Assembly: GCA_003223995.1 (NCBI GenBank)
Contig: QHYA01000149.1
Location: 1 to 6,144 of the forward strand
Direction of reading: 5' to 3'
Origin: Acidobacteriota bacterium
Lineage (GTDB): Bacteria > Acidobacteriota > Polarisedimenticolia > QHYA01
Length of the DNA stretch: 6,144 nucleotides
Every line of letters starts with the position of its first letter. The stretch's first letter is position 1. Position numbers and translations under genes: made by a program. The notes under the pieces are model-generated. The model did not search any database, was not told the origin of the DNA, and was given only the letters and a program-made list of their open reading frames with translations. Shown here one piece after another: positions 1 through 5,691 of this stretch.

Positions 1-359
1 CTCACCACCTCGTCGCCTCCTTCCGCAGCACGCTCGAGGAAACGGTCGTCGCGGACCTCCTCGTCCAGCTGGTGGACCTGTCGCATCCGGAATACGAGGA
101 GCAAATGCAGGTGACGCGCGGTGTCCTGGCCGAGATGGAGCTGCTCGATCGGAGGTCGCTGCTGGTGTTCAACAAGTGCGACCTCGTGCAGGAAGGGGCG
201 AGTGAGCGAGCGAGAGAGCTGTATCCGGAGGCTTTCTTCATCTCGGCGCTGTCGGGAGAGGGGATCCCGTCCCTGGCGCGGGCTATCGGGAAGATCGTCC
301 GGCACGCCCTCGAGGGCAGGAAAGCTCCCGGAAGGCTCAGGCGGGAGGCAACCGCATGA
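1..359 (+). CDS. hflX: GTPase HflX, C-terminal part (5' end outside window)
   Basis: This is the last 118 codons of a translational GTPase of the HflX family, which in characterised bacteria binds the 50S subunit and splits or rescues stalled ribosomes. The reading frame is open from position 3 to a TGA at 357-359. The visible part begins HHLVASFRSTLEE, the segment that in HflX follows the G3/switch II region, then ADLLVQLVDLSHPEYEEQ. The G4 guanine-specificity motif NKCD is at visible residues 57-60 and the G5-like SALSGEG at 81-87. The P-loop and G3 motifs lie upstream of the window. The C-terminus ends shortly after the G domain in a basic tail (GRKAPGRLRRE), so there is no long C-terminal extension. 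The stop overlaps the ddl start (ATGA), implying translational coupling. Family assignment is from recalled sequence similarity; a related Era/Obg-type GTPase is less likely. Confidence 0.88.
   Translation, partial: HHLVASFRSTLEETVVADLLVQLVDLSHPEYEEQMQVTRGVLAEMELLDRRSLLVFNKCDLVQEGASERARELYPEAFFISALSGEGIPSLARAIGKIVRHALEGRKAPGRLRREATA
343..348 (+). promoter_or_regulatory. Ribosome binding site of ddl
   Basis: GGGAGG lies inside the last codons of hflX, seven bases before the ATG at 356. It is a near-ideal Shine-Dalgarno site. It favours the ATG at 356 over the in-frame ATG at 368, and supports reinitiation or coupling across the ATGA overlap. Confidence 0.75.
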
Positions 360-1504
360 GCCGCAGAATGCGCGTGGGGGTGATCTTCGGAGGCCGCTCC
401 GTCGAGCACGAGATCTCTCTCATCTCCGCCCGCTCCGTCATGGGGGCGATCAACCCGGAGTGTTTCGAGGTCGTGCCGATCGGCGTGACCAAGGACGGCC
501 GCTGGCTGACCTCGGGCGACCCGCTGCGGCTTCTCCAGCAAGACACTCGCGGCGAGGGGGCCGGCCGGGCCGGCGTGCGTCCCATGCTGCCCGGGCTGTC
601 CGGTTCACAGAGCGTGAAGCCGGCCGGCCCGCGGGCCGCCTCCTCGGCCGGCAGCGAGGAGGGAGCCTCGGGATCGGGCAGTCTGGATGTGGTCTTTCCC
701 CTCGTTCACGGCATTTACGGCGAGGACGGGACGCTTCAGGGCTTGCTGGAGATGGCGGACCTCCCCTATGTCGGGGCGGGAGTGCTCGGCTCGGCGCTGG
801 GAATGGACAAGGATGTATCCCGGCGGCTGTTCGCCCATCATGGGCTGCCGGTCGTTGCGACTCGACGGATCGGACGGAACGAGTGGTCCCGGGAAGGCCC
901 GTCCTTCTGGCAGAGCACGATCGTTTCGGAGATCGGGTTGCCATGTTTCGTCAAGCCCGCGGGCAGCGGCTCCTCCGTCGGGGTGAGCAAGGTCGCCTCC
1001 GCCGCCGCCCTGACGTCGGCCGTTGAGATGGCGTTCGAGTACGACCGGAAGGTGCTCGTGGAACGGGCGGTGGAGGCCCGCGAGATCGAGGTGGCAGTGC
1101 TCGGCAACGATGATCCGGCCGCTTCGGTTCCCGGGGAGGTGGTCCCCTGCGGGGAGTTCTACGACTATCAGGCCAAGTACCTCAAGGAATCGCAGCTTCT
1201 GGTTCCGGCCCCCCTCGAGGCGGCGAAAGCGGAGGAGGCTCGGCGGCTGGCCCTGGAAGCCTTCCGCGCGCTCGAGCTGGCCGGCATGGCTCGCGTGGAC
1301 CTCTTCCTCGACCGCGCGAACGGACAGTTCTACATCAACGAGATCAACACGCTGCCCGGCTTCACGCCGGTGAGCATGTACCCACGGCTGTGGGAGGCGA
1401 GCGGCCTGTCCTACCGCGATCTGGTCAGCCGGCTTATCTCCCTGGCGCTGGAGCGGTACAATCAGCACAAGCTCCTGAAGACGAGCTACAGTCCCTCGGG
1501 GTAG
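356..1504 (+). CDS. ddl: D-alanine--D-alanine ligase
   Basis: This ATP-grasp ligase joins two D-alanines for the peptidoglycan pentapeptide precursor in the cytoplasm. It has 382 residues, near the upper end for the family. The N-terminal motif FGGRSVEHEISL (11-22) carries the Glu17 expected to orient the first D-Ala. HGIYGEDGTLQG is at 118-129 (usually HGTxGEDG; here Ile replaces Thr), GMDKDVSRRLF at 149-159, and the ATP-binding Lys200 lies in FVKPAGSGSSVG with the serine-loop Ser206. The omega-loop sequence FYDYQAKY (268-275) has the Lys-Tyr pair of D-Ala-D-Ala enzymes, not the His of VanA-type D-Ala-D-Lac ligases. Arg313, Asp315, Glu329 and Asn331 in ARVD and NEINTLPG match the metal and phosphate ligands. 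Residues 62-108 form a Gly/Ser/Ala-rich stretch where DdlA/Van-type enzymes have a variable insert. The start is fixed by a GGGAGG site. It overlaps hflX by 4 bases and precedes an HNH gene. Confidence 0.96.
   Translation: MSRRMRVGVIFGGRSVEHEISLISARSVMGAINPECFEVVPIGVTKDGRWLTSGDPLRLLQQDTRGEGAGRAGVRPMLPGLSGSQSVKPAGPRAASSAGSEEGASGSGSLDVVFPLVHGIYGEDGTLQGLLEMADLPYVGAGVLGSALGMDKDVSRRLFAHHGLPVVATRRIGRNEWSREGPSFWQSTIVSEIGLPCFVKPAGSGSSVGVSKVASAAALTSAVEMAFEYDRKVLVERAVEAREIEVAVLGNDDPAASVPGEVVPCGEFYDYQAKYLKESQLLVPAPLEAAKAEEARRLALEAFRALELAGMARVDLFLDRANGQFYINEINTLPGFTPVSMYPRLWEASGLSYRDLVSRLISLALERYNQHKLLKTSYSPSG
558..630. repeat. 11-bp GC-only inverted repeat inside ddl
   Basis: GGGCCGGCCGG at 558-568 and its exact reverse complement CCGGCCGGCCC at 620-630 flank a 51-base loop within the part of ddl encoding the low-complexity linker. 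The arms encode parts of GAGRAG and KPAGPR. The repeat is seen directly. It may simply reflect biased Gly/Ala/Pro/Arg codons at high GC rather than a functional hairpin. Confidence 0.5.
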
Positions 1505-1538
1505 ATTCCCGCGGGGCGAATGGGGTCCTCGAAGGCTC

Positions 1539-2129
1539 ATGATTGACGGTTCTGTCCTCGTCCTCAACAACCTGTACCAGGCTGTCCACATCACGTCGGT
1601 CCGCAAGGCCTTCACGCTGCTGTACAAGGGCCAGGTGGTCGCCGTGGACACGGACTTCCGCACCTATGGCTGGGAGGACTGGTGCGACATTCCTCCGGGT
1701 GCGGACGAAGAGATCGCCGTCACCCCCTCGCTCCGGATCCGGATCCCCTGGGTCATCCTGCTGCCGCACTACGACCGCGTGCCGCGCCAGGAAGTCCGCT
1801 TCACTCGGAAGAACATCTATTTCCGCGATCGCAACCGCTGCCAGTACTGCGGGCGCAGGTTCTCCCCGAAGGAGCTGAACCTCGATCATGTGGTCCCCCT
1901 GTCGCGAGGAGGCAGGTCCACCTGGGAGAACGTGGTCTGCTGCTGCTTCGCCTGCAACCACCGAAAGGGAAGCCGGCTCCCGCAGGAAGTGGGGATGAGG
2001 CTGATCCGGCGGCCGGACAGGCCGCGCTGGCATCCCCTCGTCCGCCTTGCTCTCTCCAGTCCCGCCCACGAGTCCTGGAAGACGTTCCTGGACGTGGCCT
2101 ACTGGAACGTCGAACTGAAGGAGGAGTGA
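1539..2129 (+). CDS. HNH endonuclease-fold protein of the McrA-like group (function unknown)
   Basis: This 196-residue protein has a typical zinc-supported HNH (beta-beta-alpha metal) nuclease core. The core consists of CQYCGRRF (C101, C104), the catalytic-type LDHVVPLSRGG (115-125, D116-H117), Asn131 in WENVV, and CFACNHRKG (C136, C139, H141). The N-terminal 95 residues begin VLVLNNLYQAVHITSVRKAF, a conserved arrangement in a widespread family of stand-alone HNH proteins whose substrate is not established. All expected motif residues are intact, so it is probably active on nucleic acid. There is no adjacent methyltransferase, intron, toxin partner or phage gene, so restriction or homing is not indicated by context. 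The ATG at 1539 has GAAGG three bases upstream (a short spacing) and follows ddl by 34 bases, so co-transcription is likely. It ends 9 bases before the convergent activator gene, and I see no clear terminator between them. Confidence 0.9.
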   Translation: MIDGSVLVLNNLYQAVHITSVRKAFTLLYKGQVVAVDTDFRTYGWEDWCDIPPGADEEIAVTPSLRIRIPWVILLPHYDRVPRQEVRFTRKNIYFRDRNRCQYCGRRFSPKELNLDHVVPLSRGGRSTWENVVCCCFACNHRKGSRLPQEVGMRLIRRPDRPRWHPLVRLALSSPAHESWKTFLDVAYWNVELKEE

Positions 2130-2138
2130 GCCGCGCCG

Positions 2139-3722
2139 TCACGCTCGCTTTCTGCCGAATCCCTGGGTCACTCTCAGCTTCTCCATCCTCCGATAGAGTT
2201 TCTGGCGGTTCCAGCCGATCTCCCTCGCCGCGTCCGCGACGTTCCCGCGTGAGGCGACGAGGCATCTCTCGATCATCCCTTTCTCGCAGGGATGGAACGC
2301 GATGGGCGCGGAGGGCACTCCCTCGTGTGAGCGAACGGCAGGGGACAGTTGTCCCGCTCCGATCGTCTCCCCGTCAGTGAGAGCTGCGGCCCTCTCGATC
2401 TCGTTCGACAGCTCCCTGACGTTGCCAGGCCACTCGTATTCGACAAGCGTCTGGAGCGCCTCTTCGGAAAGCTGCAGGGCCGCCCCCCGGCAGGCTGCTG
2501 CGCGGCGGAGGAAGTGCTCCGCGAGAGGAGGGACGTCGTCCGGCCTCAGCCGCAGCGGCGGCAGCTCGATCGCAGCCCCCCTCAGCCTGTAGTAGAGATC
2601 TTTCCGGAACCGATCTGCGAAGAGCAGGGAAGAGAGGTCGCGGTTCGTTGCCGTGACAATCCTCGCGTCGGTGGGAACATGGCTCCGGCCTCCGAGCGGC
2701 CGCACCTCTCCCTCCTGCAGGACGCGAAGCAGTTTCGCCTGGAGGGAAAGCGGAAGCTCACCGATCTCGTCCAGGAAGAGCGTTCCCGCCGCCGCCTGCC
2801 GGAAGAGTCCCTCATGGTCGCGTTCGGCCCCTGTGAAAGCGCCGCGGACGTGGCCGAACAGCAAGCTCTCGAAGAGGGCCTCCGGGATCGCTGCGCAGTT
2901 CTCGCTGACGAAGGGACCGGCGGCACGCCTGCTTTCTTCGTGCAAGGCCCTGGCGGCCAGCTCCTTGCCGGTCCCGCTCTCCCCGACGATCAGCACAGGC
3001 AGAGGAGTCCCCGCCAAGAGGCGGAGAAGACGCCGCACTTCCTGAATCGCCTGGGAGCAGCCGACGAGACGGTCAGCCCCGAGGCGGGCGTTTCGAGCCC
3101 CCTCGGCGGATCCGGAGGCAGTTGCCGGAGGGCGTCCCGAGAGCGCATTCGACCCCGTCACGACGGCAGCGGCGATCCTCCCCAGGGCAGTTGCCAGGCA
3201 CAACTCGGCCTCGCTGGGCCTCAGCCTGCGGCTGCTGCTCGTGAGGTGGAGGAGCGCCCCCTCACACGCCCCGCTGCTCTGGAGCGTGCCGGCGCTCGTC
3301 GCGCTGCCATCCTCCGCCGAGATGGGGACGCCTGAAAGCGGGATGCAGACGACCGACAGTGGTGGTTCGAACGCCACCACCGAGGAACCGCTCCGCAGGG
3401 CCTCCTGAACAACCCAGGGGCAGGGGAGGGCAGTGCCGAGTTCCTCTCCTCGGACGGCGCCGCGAGAGAGCGCAATACGGCTCTTGCCGGCACCGTGCAG
3501 CAGAAGGACAGCGGTCTCGGCACAGAAACCGTGCCTGGCGCCCTCCAGGGCGTCCTCTGCCAGCTCTGTTCCCCTTCTCTGGCCCAACTCCGGCGTCGGC
3601 ACGGACAACAGCAGCGGAGGGACAGAAGATTCCGTGAGACGCAGAGCCCCCACCGGCGTCCGCCCCGAGCACTTCTTTTCAGGGAATGCTCCCCTCTTGG
3701 CTGCTGCGGTGTCTGTGGACAT
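2139..3722 (-). CDS. Sigma-54-dependent transcriptional activator (GAF-like/AAA+/Fis HTH)
   Basis: This 527-residue enhancer-binding protein should remodel RNA polymerase-sigma-54 using ATP. The AAA+ domain starts with DRLVGCSQAIQEV (217-229). It contains Walker A GESGTGKE (247-254), the sigma-54-contacting GAFTGA loop (294-299), Walker B LFLDEIGEL (315-323), sensor I ATNRDL (358-363), the arginine-finger segment FRKDLYYRL (372-380) and sensor II WPGNVREL (431-438). A Fis-type helix-turn-helix lies at about 480-517 (GNVADAAREIGWNRQKLYRRM). Residues about 45-190 look like a divergent GAF domain (SVVCIPL near 123-129, then a GALLHL strand). There is no response-regulator receiver or FHA domain, so the input is probably a small ligand or protein contact. 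The ATG at 3722 has only a distant GGAG, and the first 35 residues look unconserved, so the start is uncertain. It lies 176 bases downstream of the zinc-ribbon gene on the same strand. No target is apparent. Confidence 0.93.
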   Translation of the reverse strand: MSTDTAAAKRGAFPEKKCSGRTPVGALRLTESSVPPLLLSVPTPELGQRRGTELAEDALEGARHGFCAETAVLLLHGAGKSRIALSRGAVRGEELGTALPCPWVVQEALRSGSSVVAFEPPLSVVCIPLSGVPISAEDGSATSAGTLQSSGACEGALLHLTSSSRRLRPSEAELCLATALGRIAAAVVTGSNALSGRPPATASGSAEGARNARLGADRLVGCSQAIQEVRRLLRLLAGTPLPVLIVGESGTGKELAARALHEESRRAAGPFVSENCAAIPEALFESLLFGHVRGAFTGAERDHEGLFRQAAAGTLFLDEIGELPLSLQAKLLRVLQEGEVRPLGGRSHVPTDARIVTATNRDLSSLLFADRFRKDLYYRLRGAAIELPPLRLRPDDVPPLAEHFLRRAAACRGAALQLSEEALQTLVEYEWPGNVRELSNEIERAAALTDGETIGAGQLSPAVRSHEGVPSAPIAFHPCEKGMIERCLVASRGNVADAAREIGWNRQKLYRRMEKLRVTQGFGRKRA

Positions 3723-3898
3723 GCCGCGGGCTGATCTCCAGGCGCGTTGACTCCAGGCAGCGCCGGCGGCTATCTTCGGGGCGAAGGAGCGGGCTGTCCC
3801 CTTGCGCAGCGAGTCGGTTTCTCATCTCGAGGAGAACCAGCCTTTCCGGGAGGCGAGAGCCGGGCTCGGCCGCCTGACCGCCTGGGCCGGATCGAGGT
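3723..3898. other. Non-coding gap with a weak hairpin
   Basis: No convincing gene lies in these 176 bases between the zinc ribbon and the activator. A nested inverted repeat occupies 3851-3875: outer arms AGGCG and CGCCT, inner GAGC-CGG-GCTC. It lies 24 bases past the zinc-ribbon stop but has no T-run on the minus strand, so it is at best a weak attenuator or a Rho-dependent end. CTCCAGG is repeated directly at 3736-3742 and 3751-3757, just upstream of the activator start. This could be an operator or leader element, but seven bases is near chance. Confidence 0.35.
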
Positions 3899-4069
3899 TC
3901 ATCCCATTGCATCATCCTCATCCTCCAGGCTGAACTCCCTGACATCCTCGTTCCCGCATGTCTGGCAGAGAGCCTCGATGACCGTCTGCCCGTCGATTTC
4001 GTACACATAGCAAGGCGACGAGCAGTTGCGGCAGATCAGGAAGTCCACGATGCGTTCTTCATTGGCCAT
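3899..4069 (-). CDS. Small zinc-ribbon protein (56 residues, function unknown)
   Basis: This short protein has two CxxC knuckles, CRNC (C13, C16) and CQTC (C35, C38), separated by 18 residues that include a predicted strand-rich YVYEIDGQTVIEAL. That is the layout of a single zinc ribbon. An extra cysteine is at residue 20. The tail is very acidic (EDVREFSLEDEDDAMG). The protein has no signal peptide or membrane segment and is presumably cytoplasmic. The start MANEERIV is preferred because GGAGAG lies 9 bases upstream. An in-frame ATG eight codons earlier (4091-4093) has no such site, and longer versions of the frame lose any zinc-ribbon character. I do not recognise a named family. Similar mini-ribbons can bind RNA, DNA or protein partners, so no role is assigned. 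It is divergent from the exported-protein gene and upstream of the activator gene. Confidence 0.75.
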   Translation of the reverse strand: MANEERIVDFLICRNCSSPCYVYEIDGQTVIEALCQTCGNEDVREFSLEDEDDAMG

Positions 4070-4078
4070 GTCCCGGTT

Positions 4079-4084
4079 CTCTCC
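4079..4084 (-). promoter_or_regulatory. Ribosome binding site of the zinc-ribbon gene
   Basis: On the minus strand GGAGAG sits 9 bases before the ATG at 4069. It decides the start in favour of the 56-residue form over upstream in-frame ATG codons. Confidence 0.65.
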
Positions 4085-4093
4085 GATGATCAT

Positions 4094-4102
4094 TAGATAA
4101 CA
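4094..4102 (-). promoter_or_regulatory. Possible extended -10 element for the zinc-ribbon gene
   Basis: The minus strand reads TGTTATCTA, i.e. TGn followed by TATCTA, which matches only the first three bases of TATAAT. It would place transcription start near 4086, just upstream of the ribosome binding site. No good -35 hexamer is at the right distance. This is tentative. Confidence 0.25.
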
Positions 4103-4140
4103 TCCGTGCCGGAGAGCTGCCGCGCAAGTCCCCCCTCCAA

Positions 4141-4169
4141 TTGACACTCCGAGGCCACCCCCGTAATCT
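4141..4169 (+). promoter_or_regulatory. Sigma-70-type promoter for the exported-protein/rhomboid operon
   Basis: A perfect -35 hexamer TTGACA (4141-4146) is followed, after exactly 17 bases, by TAATCT (4164-4169). TAATCT keeps the T, A and final T of the TATAAT consensus, including the two most important positions. Transcription would start near 4176, giving a leader of about 63 bases before the ATG at 4239. It lies in the only sizeable divergent intergenic region of the window, which adds weight. Confidence 0.55.
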
Positions 4170-4238
4170 TCCAACCTCCTGCAGGCGGCCTCTTCAGTGA
4201 CCGGTGTCGCGAGGAGAACAAAGCCGAGAGAGAAGCGA

Positions 4239-4841
4239 ATGTTTCTTCGACCGAAGCGCCTACGCTGGCGGCTCCTCGTGGTATTTCTCGCTTTTTTCCG
4301 GGGTTGGGTTCCGTCGATCGCAGACACGGTCGTTCTGCGCGATGGCTCGCAGATCAGCGGTGAGGTCCTCGGACTGGACTCCGAGAAGCTGACCCTGCGC
4401 GACCCCGGAGGCGCCGTCAGGTTACTGCTGCGGTCGCAGATCTCGAAGGTGCTCTTCGAGCCGGCAAACCCGCCGCTCAAGATCGAAGTCCGCTGCGCCG
4501 CTGCGGATGACGAGCTGGACCTTCTTCTCAACGGAGACGCGGTACTAGAAAGGGCGGGACCTCTGGGCACCGGGTGGGTGGATGTCTCGGAGAAGGCGCG
4601 CAACGGCAACAACGAGTTCCGCGCGCGGGTCCGTAACGAGCGAACATCCTGGGCGTACCGATGGGAGCTGCGCGTCAACGGCAAGGTGACCGTTTTCTCC
4701 TGCGGTCAGCCGGGGATCAAGGGGAAGGGATGTACCTGCTGCGGGCTGCGCGGTGACGAGAGAGGAGTGATAGACCGGATCGATCCCATCTGGGTGCACG
4801 TCGACCGCTCCGTTGGAAAGGCGGAGATCCTGGGCCAGTAA
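4239..4841 (+). CDS. Predicted exported beta-rich protein with cysteine cluster (unknown function)
   Basis: This is a 200-residue protein with a Sec-type signal: basic MFLRPKRLRWR, hydrophobic LLVVFLAFF, then a likely signal peptidase I site after SIA (residue 28). Residues 29-73 (DTVVLRDGSQISGEV, then EKLTLRDPGGAVRLLLRSQISKVLF) resemble a short all-beta module common in exported proteins of several high-GC phyla. It typically reads as a strand, a DG turn, GEV, and a strand ending in an S-x-I motif. Residues 80-190 look like a second beta domain with a patterned NG turn. Cysteines are C86, C155, C165, C167 and C168, the last four within 14 residues (FSCGQPG and KGCTCCG), suggesting disulfides or a metal site. 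The ATG at 4239 is preferred over GTG 4197 because it begins the signal peptide and has a GAGAG-rich stretch upstream. The rhomboid gene follows after 19 bases. No named family recognised. Confidence 0.8.
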   Translation: MFLRPKRLRWRLLVVFLAFFRGWVPSIADTVVLRDGSQISGEVLGLDSEKLTLRDPGGAVRLLLRSQISKVLFEPANPPLKIEVRCAAADDELDLLLNGDAVLERAGPLGTGWVDVSEKARNGNNEFRARVRNERTSWAYRWELRVNGKVTVFSCGQPGIKGKGCTCCGLRGDERGVIDRIDPIWVHVDRSVGKAEILGQ

Positions 4842-4860
4842 CCCCCCGGGTTCGTCCCTG

Positions 4861-5622
4861 ATGGAGTACTACCGTCCCCCCTACCGCTCGCGCGGCCCGA
4901 TTTCCACCTTCTTCAGCAACACGCCGGATGGGTGCAGGGGCCTGATCGTCGCCTGCGTCGCGGTCTTCGGCCTGCAATGGGTCGTCTGGCTGGGATCGAG
5001 CGAAGGCGATATGTACGAGCTTCTGCTGAGATACTTCGGGCTGAACGCCTATCTCTTCGTCCACGGCTGCCTCTACCAGGCCGTCACATACCTGTTCCTG
5101 CATGGGGACATCTGGCATATCGGCTTCAACATGCTCACTCTCTGGATGTTCGGCTGCGAGATGGAGCGGTTCTGGGGGACCAGACGTTTCCTCCGATACT
5201 ACGCCGTGTGCGGGGTGGGCGCCGCCCTTGCAACCGTCGCGATTGGCCCCTTCTCCCCCCCTCCGCTTGTGCCGCTGTCTGCACCGAAGACGATCGGCGC
5301 CTCCGGGGCCATCCTAGGCGTCGTTCTGGCCTACGGACTGACCTTTCCGGAACGAATTATCTTGTTCAACTTTTTCATTCCGATGCGGGCGAAATACTTC
5401 CTCATCGTCATCATTGCGATGCAGGTTCTTTTCTTTCGGAGCTACATGGCGAGCGGAGTAGCCGCCATCGCCCACCTCGGCGGAATGCTGTTCGGCTACC
5501 TTTACCTCAAGAGGGTCTGGAGAGTACGTGCGCTGCTGGAAGAGATCCGATGGCGTCTCAGACGGCGGCGGTTTCGGCTGATCGGTCGCGGCCGGGACCG
5601 CGATTCGTATCCCTTTCACTGA
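4861..5622 (+). CDS. Rhomboid-family intramembrane serine protease
   Basis: This 253-residue membrane protein carries the rhomboid signature. HIGFNMLTLW (86-95) is the conserved HxxxN element (H86, N90). GASG (146-149) holds the catalytic Ser148, and AHLGGMLFGY (204-213) holds the catalytic His205. Hydrophobic segments lie near 27-44, 64-80, 85-102, 111-129, 146-168, 174-192 and 199-216. Both dyad residues are present, so it is predicted to cleave transmembrane substrates in the inner membrane. The N-terminus is short and there are no extra domains. The C-terminal 35 residues are strongly basic (RWRLRRRRFRLIGRGRDR) and probably cytoplasmic. The ATG at 4861 has no recognisable Shine-Dalgarno site. 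Translation may be coupled to the exported-protein gene 19 bases upstream. A TTG 16 codons earlier would overlap that gene and looks worse. The 69 bases to the next convergent gene show no clear terminator. Confidence 0.93.
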   Translation: MEYYRPPYRSRGPISTFFSNTPDGCRGLIVACVAVFGLQWVVWLGSSEGDMYELLLRYFGLNAYLFVHGCLYQAVTYLFLHGDIWHIGFNMLTLWMFGCEMERFWGTRRFLRYYAVCGVGAALATVAIGPFSPPPLVPLSAPKTIGASGAILGVVLAYGLTFPERIILFNFFIPMRAKYFLIVIIAMQVLFFRSYMASGVAAIAHLGGMLFGYLYLKRVWRVRALLEEIRWRLRRRRFRLIGRGRDRDSYPFH

Positions 5623-5691
5623 GATCGGCCGTCATGGAGCAATGAAGCAGCTGCCGGGGCCGGGTGACCGCTCCCGCGCGTTCAGCGATTG

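Noticed and set aside
356..1504. VanA-type (D-Ala-D-Lac) resistance ligase
   Set aside because: The omega loop carries YQAKY with the Tyr of D-Ala-D-Ala enzymes rather than the His of VanA/VanB, and no vanH or vanX partner is adjacent.
605..1663. Long minus-strand open frame (352 codons) opposite ddl and the HNH gene
   Set aside because: It lies antisense to two genes with clear catalytic motifs, shows no domain of its own, and spans their boundary. Such frames are expected in GC-rich codon-biased DNA.
1434..2069. Minus-strand frame (211 codons) opposite the HNH gene
   Set aside because: It is antisense to the intact HNH coding sequence and has no family resemblance.
1539..2129. Restriction or defence island, or homing endonuclease, centred on the HNH gene
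   Set aside because: There is no methyltransferase, second defence gene, intron or intein boundary, repeat or integrase nearby. The gene sits in a compact housekeeping operon.
2126..2142. Bidirectional terminator between the convergent HNH and activator genes
   Set aside because: Only a 4-bp GTGA/TCAC stem with a 9-base loop is present, with no T-run on either strand, which is too weak to call.
2349..3335. Plus-strand open frame (328 codons) opposite the sigma-54 activator
   Set aside because: It is a shadow of the AAA+ gene in the opposite strand. Its translation is Arg/Pro/Gly-rich without motifs and it has no promoter or ribosome binding site.
4097..4113. Possible sigma-54 promoter on the minus strand (CGGCACG-N4-TTATC)
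   Set aside because: The -24 half is good and the spacing is right, but the nearly invariant GC of the -12 element is replaced by AT, so I do not call it a functional -24/-12 promoter.
4070..4684. Long upstream extension of the zinc-ribbon frame on the minus strand
   Set aside because: The extension is Ser/Arg-rich shadow translation opposite the exported-protein gene. The ribosome binding site and zinc-ribbon content support only the 56-residue form from 4069.
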